Shown: positions 41,496 through 50,547 of the stretch, piece by piece
How positions within the stretch are numbered: the stretch's first letter is position 1
Layout: every line of letters starts with the position of its first letter
NCBI RefSeq assembly: GCF_022761015.1
Contig: NZ_JAKWJQ010000003.1
Span: forward strand, 1-64,000
Source: Humibacter sp. RRB41
GTDB lineage: Bacteria > Actinomycetota > Actinomycetes > Actinomycetales > Microbacteriaceae
Direction of reading: 5' to 3'
Length of the DNA: 64,000 nt
Position numbers and translations under genes: made by a program
The notes under the pieces: model-generated
Told to the model about the DNA's origin: nothing
Databases searched by the model: none
Seen by the model: the letters and a program-made list of their open reading frames with translations, nothing else

Positions 41496-42401
41496 TCAGC
41501 CTAGGTAGTCGTGCAGCGTGAGGGCGTACTGCTTGTAGCCGGCCGCGGTCGGGTGGTAGGCATCCACTCCGTGCAGCACGAACCACGGCTTCGTGCTGTT
41601 CACGCCGTGGCCGAGGAACGAGACATCGACGAAGTGGATGTCCGTTCCCGCGTTCCGCTGCCTCACGACCGCCGTCTCGATGGTCGCGTCGAGCGATGCG
41701 ACAGCGGTGTCGGCGGCAACCGCCGCTGACAGCTCGTCCGTGTTCACGTTGCCCTTCTCGAGGTCGGGAAGGTCGAAGAACGCCGGATAGCCGGCGACTA
41801 GGATGCGCGCGTTCGGAGCAGCCTTCGCGATCGCCTGATACGTCTTGTCGAGTTTGGGCTGCAAGGTGTTCAGCAGATCGACGGATGCCGTCACGGCCGC
41901 CTTGCACCGCTTGGTCTGGCTCTTCGCGCAGGCGACGGGCAGTGCGCCGACATCGAGGTCGTTGCCACCGATCGTGATCGTCACGAGGTCGACGGACGGG
42001 TCGAGCACGTCGAGCTGCTTCTTCAGCACGTCCTTCGTCGTGGCTCCTGCGCACGCGGGGAACGACGTGAGCTCGATCGTCTTCTCCTTGGCGAGCAGGT
42101 GTGGGTAGCCATTGGGGCTGCGCCGGCAGGGGCCGACCTCTTTGCCGCCGCCCATTCCGGAGGAGTACGAATCGCCGAGCGCGACGTAGTTCAGGGGGGC
42201 TGAGGCCGTCGCCTTCCGCAGCGTCGACGTGGTCGTCGGCACGGGAGTGGCCGGCGCAGTGGGCCTGGCGACCGCGGACGGGCTGGTCACGGCGTCGGCG
42301 TCGTCGCCGGAGCACCCGGACAGCACGAGACCGAGCAGGGCGATCAGCGCGGATGCGACGACAGTGGCGCGCACCCGCACCGCTCCTGGTCGAGTGCGCA
42401 T
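41496..42401 (-). CDS. SGNH/GDSL-family esterase, lipoprotein
   Basis: A 301-residue exported hydrolase. Signal peptide with lipobox LSGC (Cys30) and a Thr/Pro/Ala linker to about 65. Block I is ALGDSYSSG (nucleophile Ser), block III TIGGNDLDVG, and block V DAYHPTAAGYKQYA gives Asp and His of the triad. Six further cysteines (PCRR, PACAG, ACAK, RCKA) suggest disulfides as in Streptomyces secreted lipases. TACCCT lies seven bases before the ATG. The last codons are tandemly duplicated past the stop (GACTACCTAGGCTGAC, then a near copy). Confidence 0.92.
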   Translation of the reverse strand: MRTRPGAVRVRATVVASALIALLGLVLSGCSGDDADAVTSPSAVARPTAPATPVPTTTSTLRKATASAPLNYVALGDSYSSGMGGGKEVGPCRRSPNGYPHLLAKEKTIELTSFPACAGATTKDVLKKQLDVLDPSVDLVTITIGGNDLDVGALPVACAKSQTKRCKAAVTASVDLLNTLQPKLDKTYQAIAKAAPNARILVAGYPAFFDLPDLEKGNVNTDELSAAVAADTAVASLDATIETAVVRQRNAGTDIHFVDVSFLGHGVNSTKPWFVLHGVDAYHPTAAGYKQYALTLHDYLG

Positions 42402-42453
42402 GGATGCGAGGGTAGTGCAGGTGCGGCGGCCGAACGTGTGCGGTGCCTGTCCG

Positions 42454-44019
42454 CTACCTGAGCTTCAGCACCCGGAACCCTGTGTCGAGATCGCTCGCGT
42501 TCGCACCAGCATCCGCGTGGATTCGGAGGCCGGCTCGGCGCATCCGCTCGATCGTGACATCTGCGAGGGAGGCGAAACCGGCCTTGGCGGCATCCGATCG
42601 GGCGGGCGGATGCTCGTCGAGCTGCACCAACAGGAACCGACGGTGCGCGCCGTCGAGCGCGTTCTGCCGCATCACGGCTTCGGCGGTGGTGCCGGACCCG
42701 GCGAAGAAGTCCAGCACGAGGTCGTCGTCCGACGTCGTGACCGCGATGAGCGTGCGCAGCAGCTCGACCGGCTTCGGACTGTCGAAGAGGTGATGCATGC
42801 CGAGGGCGTCGAGGTCGGCCTGGCCGCTCATCGTGCTCGGTCCCAGCACGACATCCTTCATCGTCATTCCGTCGACATCGCGTACCTTGGTGCGGATGCG
42901 CAGCGTCGCGCCCGAGACGTCGAACTCGAGATCCTCGTGGTCGGTCAGCACCTTCGCTCTGCTCCACCGCCAGGCGTGCCAGCGCAGGTTCGGCCGGTGG
43001 TTGGCGTGCGGCATGGCGGTGACGAATCCGGGGAACTCGGTGTCGTCATCCACGTCGCTCACCCGCACCTCGCCGGTCCGCGGGTGGAAGTGGATGCGGA
43101 ACACCATCGTCGGAGCGGTCACCTCGTTGAAGCGCGAGTTGGTGTTGTAGAGCTCGTTCTTCGTGACGTACTCGCCGCGAGCATCCTGTTTCACGGGGTA
43201 GCCGGATCGTCGGTAGACCGCAGGCATGAGGGTGTTGAACTCGGATGCCGATCCTCTGAAGGGCGCGATGGCATCCGCGTTCCGTGCGAAGCAGAGGATG
43301 TACTCGTGCGTGCCCGCCGGCCCGCCCGCGCCGAGTTGGCGCCCCTTGAGGTTGCTCACCCAGACGATGGTGGCGACCACGTTGTCGGGGCCGAACACCT
43401 CGGCGAGCAGCAGCCCCAGCTGGGCGAGCTCGTTGCCGTCGATGCTGACGAAGCCCACGCCGTCGACGGTGAGCAGCTCGCGGGCGAGAAGCAGTCTCGG
43501 GTACATCATGCTCAGCCAGGCCGAATGGAAACGGCCGTCGGCCGTGTCGTCGACGTGCTCGGACCGGGCCCGGAACACCCGCGTCGTCTCGGCGAAGTCG
43601 TCGTTGTAGACGAAGTCGTTGCGCGTGTTGTACGGCGGGTCGATGTAGATGAGCTTCACGGCACCAGCGTGGGTCTCGCGAAGCAGCTTGAGGGCATCCA
43701 GGTTGTCGCCGACGATGAGTGTGTTGGCGCTCGAGTCGGGGTTCAGCGAACGCTCGGTGTCGAGGGTCGGGTGCTTGCCCGACGGCTGATTCGCCGAGGC
43801 AGCGGCCGCTCGCTTGCCCGGCCAGTCGAGCCGGTAGCGCTCCGCCGGTCCCTCGACCGCGCGGTCCGACAGTTCCTGCCGCAGAAGATCGAAGTCGATC
43901 GCTCGCTGAGGGATGCCCTGGTCGTCGAGGACCTCGCTGACGACATTCGGGAAGAGCGCGGCGAGAGCCTCGACCTTGCCCGCGACGCGATCGGACTCGG
44001 GGTGCGTCGGATGTTCCAC
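42454..44019 (-). CDS. Orphan site-specific DNA methyltransferase, beta class (type III Mod-like)
   Basis: A 521-residue adenine or cytosine-N4 methyltransferase. DPPY is at residues 127-130 and the SAM loop FAGSGTT at 439-445, the order of beta-class enzymes. The long insert between them holds the target-recognition part. No Res-type helicase/nuclease gene lies next to it, so it looks like an orphan methylase or the remnant of a type III system. I chose the GTG at 44019, with GAGGA upstream; a longer frame to 44148 would overlap the divergent antitoxin promoter. Confidence 0.88.
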   Translation of the reverse strand: MEHPTHPESDRVAGKVEALAALFPNVVSEVLDDQGIPQRAIDFDLLRQELSDRAVEGPAERYRLDWPGKRAAAASANQPSGKHPTLDTERSLNPDSSANTLIVGDNLDALKLLRETHAGAVKLIYIDPPYNTRNDFVYNDDFAETTRVFRARSEHVDDTADGRFHSAWLSMMYPRLLLARELLTVDGVGFVSIDGNELAQLGLLLAEVFGPDNVVATIVWVSNLKGRQLGAGGPAGTHEYILCFARNADAIAPFRGSASEFNTLMPAVYRRSGYPVKQDARGEYVTKNELYNTNSRFNEVTAPTMVFRIHFHPRTGEVRVSDVDDDTEFPGFVTAMPHANHRPNLRWHAWRWSRAKVLTDHEDLEFDVSGATLRIRTKVRDVDGMTMKDVVLGPSTMSGQADLDALGMHHLFDSPKPVELLRTLIAVTTSDDDLVLDFFAGSGTTAEAVMRQNALDGAHRRFLLVQLDEHPPARSDAAKAGFASLADVTIERMRRAGLRIHADAGANASDLDTGFRVLKLR

Positions 44020-44140
44020 GGCGGTCCTCGAGTTTCGTGCGGTGCCGGGAACGGGCATCCGCGGCAATCGACACTGTAGAACGTGGGCGAGGTCTGCACA
44101 GCACCAACGAAACTTGAAACAGTTGCGTATGCTGATATGT

Positions 44141-44371
44141 ATGCGCACGACGATATTGCTGCCTGATGAACTCTATCGTGCCACCAAGACGCTGGCCGCG
44201 AACGAGGGTCGCACCATGACCTCGCTCATCGAGGAGGCGCTCCGAACGCGATTGGCGGGCGTCGACCGAGAACGTGTTCCCTTCCGCATCGACGCGTTCG
44301 ATGGTGGTGGCGCACGGCCCGGTATCGACCTCGCTTCGAACGCCGATCTCCTCGATCGAATGGAATCCTGA
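44141..44371 (+). CDS. Ribbon-helix-helix (CopG-like) antitoxin
   Basis: A 76-residue protein: MRTTILLPDELYRATKTLAANEGRTMTSLIEEALRTRLAG is a standard ribbon-helix-helix. The rest (PFRIDAFDGGGARPGIDLASNADLLDRME) is the toxin-binding tail. TATGCT lies seven bases before the ATG (another ATG lies 12 bases upstream in frame). Two bases separate it from the toxin gene. It is divergent from the orphan methylase. Confidence 0.87.
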   Translation: MRTTILLPDELYRATKTLAANEGRTMTSLIEEALRTRLAGVDRERVPFRIDAFDGGGARPGIDLASNADLLDRMES

Positions 44372-44373
44372 CG

Positions 44374-44805
44374 GTGCGCATGGTCGACGTGAATGTGCTC
44401 GTCGGCGCCTACCGCGTCGACGCTCCCCACCACGACGAGCTCGCATCATGGCTCGAGAGCGAGGTCAATGGCCCGGCGCCGCTCGGCATCACTGATTCGG
44501 TACTCGCCGGATTCGTTCGCATCGTCACCCATCCGCGAGTCTTCACGGTTCCGACACCGATCGACGTCGCCATCGCTCAAGCGACCGCCCTGCGCGAGTC
44601 GTCAGGTACCATCGTCGTTCAGCCTGGCGCGAGCGTGTGGGGAATCTTCGCCTCGCTCTGCTCGAGCGGTAATGCGAAAGGCAATCTGGCCGCTGATGCC
44701 ATGCATGCTGCCACCGCGATCGAGGCGGGTGCGACGTGGGTGACGCTCGACCGCGACTTCGCTCGGTTCTCCGAGCTCGTCACCGAGTCGCCCCTGGCGG
44801 AGTGA
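44374..44805 (+). CDS. PIN-domain toxin, VapC type
   Basis: A 143-residue PIN ribonuclease: MVDVNVLVGAYRVDAPHHDEL (first Asp), SVLAGFVRIVTHPRVF, and DAMHAATAIEAGATWVTLDRDFARFSEL with the second acidic group. This is the clade usually paired with CopG-like antitoxins, as here. GTG start directly after the antitoxin stop codon. A second, unrelated TA pair lies at 36347-37011. Confidence 0.91.
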   Translation: MRMVDVNVLVGAYRVDAPHHDELASWLESEVNGPAPLGITDSVLAGFVRIVTHPRVFTVPTPIDVAIAQATALRESSGTIVVQPGASVWGIFASLCSSGNAKGNLAADAMHAATAIEAGATWVTLDRDFARFSELVTESPLAE

Positions 44806-44815
44806 AGCGATCGCG

Positions 44816-45577
44816 TCAGCCGCGGGGGCGGAGGCGCAGGCCGGCCATGCCACCGTCGACCTCGAGCGCCGTGCCGGTCGTGGAACCGGCGGCGGGGCTC
44901 GCCAGGTAGGCGACGGCATCCGCGATCTCGTCCGCCGAGACGAGGCGGCCGTGCGGCTGGCGTGCAGCCAGTGCCGCGCGCTCTGCGGCGGGATCGTCGG
45001 CCGAGTCCAGCAGCCTTCCGACCCACGGGGTGTCGGCTGTTCCCGGGCTCACGGCGTTGACACGGATGCCCTCAGCCAGGTGATCCGCCGCCATCGCGCG
45101 GGTGAGCGACAGCACTGCGCCCTTCGACGCCGAGTACAGCGCGCGCTCGGGCAGCCCTGCGGTCGCCGCGACGGATGCCGTGTTCACGATCGCCGCCGAC
45201 GGCGACGTGCGCAGGTGGGGGAGGGCGGCACGGGAGACGCGCGCCATGCCCACCACGTTCACGTCGAGCACGCGATGCCACTCCTCGTCGGAGTTCGCAG
45301 CGATGTCGCCCTGCGCCCCGATGCCCGCATTGTTGATGACGATGTCGAGCCGGCCGAACTCGTCGATCACCCGCTGCACACCGGCGACCACGTGCGCGTC
45401 ATCGGTCACGTCGACGCGCACGGCGAGGTCGGCGTCGTCGCTGCTCACGGCATCCGTGTCCCGGTCGAACACGGCGACGCGTGCCCCGTCGGCGCGCAGG
45501 CGGCGCGTGATCGCGGCCCCGATGCCGGATGCTCCTCCCGTGACGATCGCGACGAGTCCGGTGAAGTCGGTGGCCAT
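44816..45577 (-). CDS. SDR dehydrogenase, probable 2-keto-3-deoxy-L-fuconate 4-dehydrogenase
   Basis: A 253-residue classical SDR: TGGASGIGAAI cofactor loop, NNAG, the Ser-Tyr-Lys set (NTASVAA, YSASKGAVL), and SPGTADTPWV after it. A preference for NAD is suggested by FDRD at the end of strand 2. The residue pattern and the place next to L-fuconate dehydratase match the SDR that oxidises 2-keto-3-deoxy-L-fuconate. AAGGAC precedes the ATG. Divergent from fuconate dehydratase across an operator-like palindrome. Confidence 0.85.
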   Translation of the reverse strand: MATDFTGLVAIVTGGASGIGAAITRRLRADGARVAVFDRDTDAVSSDDADLAVRVDVTDDAHVVAGVQRVIDEFGRLDIVINNAGIGAQGDIAANSDEEWHRVLDVNVVGMARVSRAALPHLRTSPSAAIVNTASVAATAGLPERALYSASKGAVLSLTRAMAADHLAEGIRVNAVSPGTADTPWVGRLLDSADDPAAERAALAARQPHGRLVSADEIADAVAYLASPAAGSTTGTALEVDGGMAGLRLRPRG

Positions 45578-45627
45578 GTCTGTCCTTTCAAGCGTGTTTT
45601 CGCCGATTCTTCCACAGCGTTCGTCGA

Positions 45628-45657
45628 TTGACACCATAAACATCGGATGTTTAGGCT
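45628..45657 (+). promoter_or_regulatory. Fucose promoter with 17-bp palindromic operator
   Basis: TTGACA (45628-45633) and TAGGCT (45652-45657) are spaced 18 bp toward the dehydratase gene. Between and over them lies TAAACATC-G-GATGTTTA (45637-45653), a perfect palindrome suited to a FadR-type GntR dimer. The core ACATC-N-GATGT recurs at 51294-51304 before the FadR-type gene. Confidence 0.65.
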
Positions 45658-45709
45658 TGCAGTGCGTCACCCGGTCGTCGGGCTTCGTCGTATGCCCCGA
45701 AAGGACACC

Positions 45710-47035
45710 ATGAGCACGATCGTCGCCGTCGACACCAGAGACGTGCGCTTCCCCACCTCGCTCTCGCTCGACGGGTCGGATGCCATGAATCCGGACCCCG
45801 ACTACTCCGCCGCGTACGTGAGCATCCGCACCGATGCTGCCGACGAGAATGCCGGCCTCACCGGCGACGCGTTCGTGTTCACGATCGGGCGCGGCAACGA
45901 CGTACAGGTCGCCGCGCTCGACGCACTGCGCGACCATCTCATCGGGCAGGATGCCGAGGCGCTTGTCGCCGACATGGGCGAGGCATCCCGTCGCCTGATC
46001 CACGACTCGCAGCTGCGCTGGCTCGGCCCTGAGAAGGGCGTCATGCACATGGCGATCGGCGCCGTGGTGAACGCCCTCTGGGATCTGAGAGCCAAGCGCG
46101 CAGGGCAGCCGCTCTGGCTTCACCTGTCGAGCCTCAGTCCTGAGGAGCTCGTCTCACTCGTCGACTTCCGTTACCTCACGGATGCCCTCACTCACGAGCA
46201 GGCGCTCGCGATCCTGCGGGCGGCCGAACCTGGCCGTGCCGAGCGCATCGAGGTGCTGAAGCGCGAGGGCTATCCGGCGTACACGACATCGCCTGGATGG
46301 CTCGGCTACTCGGATGAGAAGCTCGCCCGGTTGTGCCGCGAAGCCGTCGAGGCCGGGTTCGAGCAGATCAAGCTGAAGGTCGGCGCGGACCTTGCCGACG
46401 ACATCCGTCGCTTCCGCATCGCGCGCGAGGTGCTCGGGGCGAACTTCCCGATCGCGATGGACGCCAACCAGCGCTGGGATGTCGCAGAGGCGATCGAGTG
46501 GGTGAACGCGCTTGCCGAGTTCGACCCGGCGTGGATCGAGGAGCCGACGAGCCCCGACGACATCCTCGGCCACGCCGCCATCGCCCGCGGCGTCGCGCCC
46601 ATTCCCGTCGCGACCGGCGAACACGTGCAGAATCGTGTGATCTTCAAGCAGATGCTGCAGGCGCAGAGCCTGCAGGTGATGCAGATCGACGCCACGCGCG
46701 TCGGAGGCGTGAACGAGAACATCGCGAACCTGCTGCTCGCCGCGAAGTTCGGCGTTCGCGTCTGCCCGCACGCGGGCGGCGTCGGGCTGTGCGAGGCGGT
46801 GCAGCACCTCTCGATGTTCGACTTCGTCGCCGTCACCGGCACCATGGAAGGTCGGATGATCGAGTACGTCGACCACCTGCACGAGCACTTCGTCACGCCG
46901 GTCGTGGTGCGGAACGCACGGTACGTGCCTCCGACCGCACCGGGCGGCGGAACCGAGATGTGGCCGGCCTCGCTCGACGAGTTCGAGTGGCACGGCTCCC
47001 ACGCGGCGAGCGAAGGAACGGATGCGTCGGCATGA
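45710..47035 (+). CDS. fucD: L-fuconate dehydratase (enolase superfamily)
   Basis: A 441-residue enolase-superfamily enzyme. The barrel base region has [19 protein letters not shown] with the KxK base, MDANQRWDV (metal Asp), [10 protein letters not shown] (metal Glu), [10 protein letters not shown] (metal Glu) and [11 protein letters not shown] (His base). The [15 protein letters not shown] and [14 protein letters not shown] stretches are those of L-fuconate dehydratases. It converts L-fuconate to 2-keto-3-deoxy-L-fuconate. AAGGA upstream of the ATG; stop overlaps the next gene (ATGA). Confidence 0.94.
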   Translation: MSTIVAVDTRDVRFPTSLSLDGSDAMNPDPDYSAAYVSIRTDAADENAGLTGDAFVFTIGRGNDVQVAALDALRDHLIGQDAEALVADMGEASRRLIHDSQLRWLGPEKGVMHMAIGAVVNALWDLRAKRAGQPLWLHLSSLSPEELVSLVDFRYLTDALTHEQALAILRAAEPGRAERIEVLKREGYPAYTTSPGWLGYSDEKLARLCREAVEAGFEQIKLKVGADLADDIRRFRIAREVLGANFPIAMDANQRWDVAEAIEWVNALAEFDPAWIEEPTSPDDILGHAAIARGVAPIPVATGEHVQNRVIFKQMLQAQSLQVMQIDATRVGGVNENIANLLLAAKFGVRVCPHAGGVGLCEAVQHLSMFDFVAVTGTMEGRMIEYVDHLHEHFVTPVVVRNARYVPPTAPGGGTEMWPASLDEFEWHGSHAASEGTDASA

Positions 47036-47964
47036 GCATCGCGTTCGGCCCGCTCTCCTACGGCGCGGCACCGCTGGGCAACCTCTACCGTGAGGTGTCG
47101 GTCGAACAGGCTCACGACGCGCTGCAGGCGACGTGGGATGCCGGCATCCGCTACTTCGACACGGCCCCGCACTACGGTCTCGGACTGAGTGAGCGCAGGC
47201 TCGGCGCCTTCCTCCGCGGCAAGCCGCGTGACGAGTTCGTCGTCTCGACCAAGGTCGGCAGGCTGCTCGTGCCGAACCCCGACGACGACGGCAGCGGAGA
47301 CCTCGACCGGGTGTTCAAGGTGCCGGGCGACCTGATGCGTCGATTCGACATGACCGAGGCCGGCATCCGTCGCAGCCTCGATGAATCGCTGGAACGCCTG
47401 GGACTCGATCGGGTCGACATCGTCTATCTGCACGACCCCGACGTGTACGACATCGATCGCGGCCTTCGCGAGGGGCTGCCGGCACTTGCCGCGCTGCGCG
47501 ATGAGGGGCTCGTTCGCGAGGTGGGCGTCGGCACCAACAGCACAGCGGCCGCAGCGCGCGCCGTTCGCGAAGGCGACCTCGACCTGGTGCTGATCGCCGG
47601 CCGGTACACGCTGCTCGAGCAGCCGGCGCTCGATGAGCTGTTCCCGGTCTGCGCGAAGGGTGGAGTCCGGGTCGTCAGCGCGGCGCCGTTCAACTCGGGC
47701 CTGCTGGCAACGAACGAGCTGCCAGCGGATGCCCGCTACGACTACGTCAGCGCCCCTCGCGCCGTGCTCGACCGCGTTCGCGAACTCGCCGGGGTGTGCG
47801 CGTCGTTCGGGGTCGAGCTCCCGGCCGCCGCGTTGCAGTTCCCCGGCCGCAATCCGGTCGTGGCAACCACGCTCGTCGGCATGGCGTCGCCGGACGAAGT
47901 GCGGCAGAACGTGCAGCGCGTCAGCGCCACGATCCCGGACGGGCTGTGGGAGGCGCTGGACTGA
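47032..47964 (+). CDS. Aldo/keto reductase, probable L-fucose dehydrogenase
   Basis: A 310-residue [22 protein letters not shown] gives Asp and Tyr, STKVGRLL the Lys, and YLHDPD the His of the tetrad. The clade is D-threo-aldose/L-galactose 1-dehydrogenase, which oxidises L-fucose to the lactone with NAD(P). It is coupled to fuconate dehydratase by a four-base overlap and so fills the first step of the pathway. Confidence 0.88.
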   Translation: MSIAFGPLSYGAAPLGNLYREVSVEQAHDALQATWDAGIRYFDTAPHYGLGLSERRLGAFLRGKPRDEFVVSTKVGRLLVPNPDDDGSGDLDRVFKVPGDLMRRFDMTEAGIRRSLDESLERLGLDRVDIVYLHDPDVYDIDRGLREGLPALAALRDEGLVREVGVGTNSTAAAARAVREGDLDLVLIAGRYTLLEQPALDELFPVCAKGGVRVVSAAPFNSGLLATNELPADARYDYVSAPRAVLDRVRELAGVCASFGVELPAAALQFPGRNPVVATTLVGMASPDEVRQNVQRVSATIPDGLWEALD

Positions 47965-47967
47965 CGT

Positions 47968-48005
47968 GTAACGGGAGGGAACGCGTGCGCGTCCCCTCCC
48001 GTTAC
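47968..48005. terminator. Bidirectional terminator hairpin
   Basis: GTAACGGGAGGG (47968-47979) pairs with CCCTCCCGTTAC (47994-48005); the loop holds a further GCGTGCGC. It lies between the convergent ends of the aldo/keto reductase and the NAD(P)-binding gene. Confidence 0.8.
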
Positions 48006-48025
48006 GCGACTCTGTGCACCGGTTC

Positions 48026-48688
48026 TCAGTATGCGAGGTTGAGGTGCGCCCTGTGGTGGTCGCCCTGCTCGATCAGGTCGACGAATCCGATGGCGTAGTC
48101 CGCGCCCGAGATGGCTCCGCCGCCGTCGGGCTCGACAGTCACGTCGCTGCCGACCCGGTAGCGCCCGAGTCGCTCGCCGGGCGCAAAAGACCCGAACCCG
48201 GCTGCCGGGCTCACGAACACCCAGTCGAGCGTTTCCGAGGTGGCGGGCAGGTCGTGGCTGATGAGCTCGGCGACCGTCGTGACCTCGGCGTGAATCTCCT
48301 CGGGAGTGTGGCTGAGGTCTTCCACGAAGCGCGGTGCTCCGGCAGCTGGACGCAGCGACGAGTAGCCGCCGACGATGAACAGCGGGGCGCTCTCGGCGTC
48401 GGCAAGCCGAGTGATCGTGCGGTATACGTCGCGGAAGGGATCTGCGACATCGCTGGGCGCGAGCGGACCGCGGGGAGCGAGCGCACCGACCACGACATCC
48501 GAGCCGGAGATCACCGACGACAGTGCCGCCTCATCCGTGGCGTCGCCCTGCACGTAGTTCACGCCGGCGACAGGCTCGGCGGGCAGCGAACGGCTGAGCG
48601 CGGTGACCTCGTGGCCACGAGCGGCTGCCTCGGCGACGATGGCGGACCCGGCGTAGCCGGTGCCGCCGATGACGGTGATGCGGGACAT
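48026..48688 (-). CDS. NAD(P)H-binding protein (NmrA/SDR-atypical type)
   Basis: A 220-residue Rossmann protein: ITVIGGTGYAGSAIVAEAAARGHEVTALSR is the cofactor loop; VQGDATDEAAL and DVVVGALAPRG follow. The catalytic Tyr-Lys pair of classical SDRs is absent, as in the NAD(P)H-binding family usually found beside HxlR regulators. Start at 48688 with AAAGG upstream. It is divergent from an HxlR gene and is the likely target of that regulator. Unrelated in function to the fucose genes around it. Confidence 0.87.
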   Translation of the reverse strand: MSRITVIGGTGYAGSAIVAEAAARGHEVTALSRSLPAEPVAGVNYVQGDATDEAALSSVISGSDVVVGALAPRGPLAPSDVADPFRDVYRTITRLADAESAPLFIVGGYSSLRPAAGAPRFVEDLSHTPEEIHAEVTTVAELISHDLPATSETLDWVFVSPAAGFGSFAPGERLGRYRVGSDVTVEPDGGGAISGADYAIGFVDLIEQGDHHRAHLNLAY

Positions 48689-48732
48689 GGTGTGCCTTTC
48701 TTCGCAGGAACTGCGCCTCATGACGAGGCACA

Positions 48733-48787
48733 TGGTTACCATAAGAGAGCAGATCTCCTTTGGGAAGAAGGCACTTTGTGGTAACCA
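48733..48787. promoter_or_regulatory. Pair of TGGTTACCA boxes, candidate HxlR operators
   Basis: TGGTTACCA (48733-48741) and its inverse TGGTAACCA (48779-48787) are both near-palindromes in the divergent gap. The second overlaps the GTG start of the HxlR gene, which would give autorepression. Confidence 0.5.
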
Positions 48788-49155
48788 CATCGCCGACCGT
48801 TCTCGGCAACCCGTACCAGGCCGGGTGCCCGACCCGTCGCATCCTCGACCGCATCGGTGATCGGTGGACCGTGCTCATCGTCGGAGTGCTGGGGGAGGGC
48901 GATGCGAGATTCTCGGAGCTCCGCCGTCGCGTCGAGGGCGTCTCGCAGAAGATGCTGACCCAGACCCTGCGAGGACTCGAACGCGACGGGCTCGTGCTGC
49001 GCACCGTCTACCCCGAGGTGCCGGTTCGCGTCGAGTACGCGCTCACCGAGGCCGGTCGAACACTGCTGGAACCGCTCAAGGCTCTTCAGGAGTGGTCGAT
49101 CGAGCATCTCAGCGATGTGTCGGCGTCGCAGGATGCCTACGACGGCGCGGCCTGA
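48778..49155 (+). CDS. HxlR-family winged-helix regulator
   Basis: A 125-residue regulator: GCPTRRILDRIGDRWTVLIVGVLGEGDARFSELRRRVEGVSQKMLTQTLRGLERDGLV is the complete HxlR domain, with the N-terminal cysteine in the usual redox/electrophile-sensing place. GTG start with AAGAAGG upstream. Likely senses reactive electrophiles and controls the divergent NAD(P)H-binding gene. Confidence 0.92.
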   Translation: MVTTSPTVLGNPYQAGCPTRRILDRIGDRWTVLIVGVLGEGDARFSELRRRVEGVSQKMLTQTLRGLERDGLVLRTVYPEVPVRVEYALTEAGRTLLEPLKALQEWSIEHLSDVSASQDAYDGAA

Positions 49156-49177
49156 TCGTTCACGTCTGGTCGCCGGC

Positions 49178-50188
49178 TCAGTCGTCGGACGAGTTCACGG
49201 CTCGGCTCCCTGCGGAGCGAGGAACCGGTAGCCGATAGAACCGCACCGCGGTTTCGGACTCGATCGAGCGCGCTGCGTCGCCGGTGCAGCCGGCCGTGGC
49301 AGCAGCGGCGCGCACGCGCTCCCGCCAGCTCGCGAACGTGGTCGCGGCACCCGTCAGCGCGCTGACCGGCCAGTCGCTGCCGATCATCGACCGAGCCGGA
49401 CCGAACGCGTTCAGCGCATGCACCAGAAACTCCTCGACGTGTGCATCGAGCGACTCCGCTGTGGATGCCTCTGCCGCCAACCCGCTGAGTTTCACGTGTG
49501 CGTGCGGCAGCGCGGCCAGCCGGTCGATTGCACGTGCCCAGGAACGACCCGACGCGCTGTCGATCGTGTCGTCGACCGGCGGCTTGCCGACATGATCGAG
49601 CACGGTCGGAAGCTCCGGCACACGTTCGAGCAGATCGATCGCGGTGTCGAGTTGCGGATGCCGCACGCAGAGATCGAACGTCAGCCCGCGCTCGGCGAGA
49701 CGGCGAAGGCCGTCGACGAGGGCGCGGGTGCTCGCGGGGTCGGCGAGCAGTTCCGGTGACTCGTCCTGCAGCAGGTGACGGATGCCTGCGACGGGCACGC
49801 GACGCCCCGACGGCTGTCCGGGCGGGGCATCCTGCACCGAGGGGAAGGCCGGAGCGTCGGAGGAGGCCGCCTCGGGTGAAGCTTGCACGTCGAGAGAAGC
49901 CAACGCATCGAGGTGGGCGTCGAGCGCAGCGCCGGAGCGCAGGTCTGCGGCCGCGACGATCGCGGAGAGCTCGGGCCAGGCATCCGCCTGGGCTTCTACC
50001 CACCGTGCCTCGGCGAGCGACTGACGTGGAAGGCATCCCGCCTGCACGAAGACCGCGTGAGTGGTGGCGCCGTCGGCACGATCTATCTGCTCGGGCGTGA
50101 ACGTGCGATTCAGCACAGGAACGCTGTCGAGCCAGGGGTAGTCGAGCCGCGTGACGTTCCAGACGTGCACGTGGGCGTCGACGAGCAT
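49178..50188 (-). CDS. Amidohydrolase, probable L-fuconolactone hydrolase
   Basis: A 336-residue cog3618-type amidohydrolase: MLVDAHVHVWN (metal His pair), LPTVLDHVGKPP (His and Asp region), HVKLSGLAAEA and MIGSDWPVSAL (metal Asp). These mark the lactonases of sugar oxidation. It opens the lactone made by the aldo/keto reductase. A Pro/Ser-rich insert (about residues 95-125) is unusual for the family. Coupled to the mutarotase gene upstream by a TGATG overlap. Convergent with the HxlR gene. Confidence 0.88.
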   Translation of the reverse strand: MLVDAHVHVWNVTRLDYPWLDSVPVLNRTFTPEQIDRADGATTHAVFVQAGCLPRQSLAEARWVEAQADAWPELSAIVAAADLRSGAALDAHLDALASLDVQASPEAASSDAPAFPSVQDAPPGQPSGRRVPVAGIRHLLQDESPELLADPASTRALVDGLRRLAERGLTFDLCVRHPQLDTAIDLLERVPELPTVLDHVGKPPVDDTIDSASGRSWARAIDRLAALPHAHVKLSGLAAEASTAESLDAHVEEFLVHALNAFGPARSMIGSDWPVSALTGAATTFASWRERVRAAAATAGCTGDAARSIESETAVRFYRLPVPRSAGSRAVNSSDD

Positions 50189-50547
50189 CAGTCGATGCCC
50201 ATGTCGGGAAGCGCGGCGTCGGCACGCCGCTGGTCTTGCAGACCCCAGATCTGCTCGAGCGGCAGGTAGCCGGGCTCGCCGTCCGGGCCGTAGAAGTCGT
50301 CGACGTACACGCCGATGTGCTCCTGCCATCGACGGTCGGCATCGCCGGCGCGGATCACGGCCATCGCTGCATCGAAATCCTCGCAGTCGACCACGTGGAA
50401 GAGCCGGTCGCCCGAGCGCCAGATGATCCAGTCGCGGATTCCCGCCCGGTCGAACAGCGCCAGCAGCTCGTCGGGGATGCGCACATGCTCGCGCCGGTAG
50501 TCGGCGGCCGCGCCCTCGCGGAGCGTCGAATGAAGCGCGACCTTCAT
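50188..50547 (-). CDS. L-rhamnose/L-fucose mutarotase (RhaM family)
   Basis: A 119-residue dimeric ferredoxin-like protein: MKVALHSTLREGAAADYRREHVRIPDELLALFDRAGIRDWIIWRSGDRLFHVVDCEDF is the RhaM/DUF718 pattern with the catalytic His and Tyr. It interconverts sugar anomers before dehydrogenation. Overlaps the regulator gene upstream and the lactonase downstream by one base each, so regulator, mutarotase and lactonase form one operon. Confidence 0.9.
   Translation of the reverse strand: MKVALHSTLREGAAADYRREHVRIPDELLALFDRAGIRDWIIWRSGDRLFHVVDCEDFDAAMAVIRAGDADRRWQEHIGVYVDDFYGPDGEPGYLPLEQIWGLQDQRRADAALPDMGID

Noticed and set aside
41480-41530. Tandem 16-bp duplication at the end of the SGNH gene as a regulatory repeat
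   Set aside because: It copies only the last codons past the stop (GACTACCTAGGCTGAC and a near copy); a simple slippage duplication explains it.
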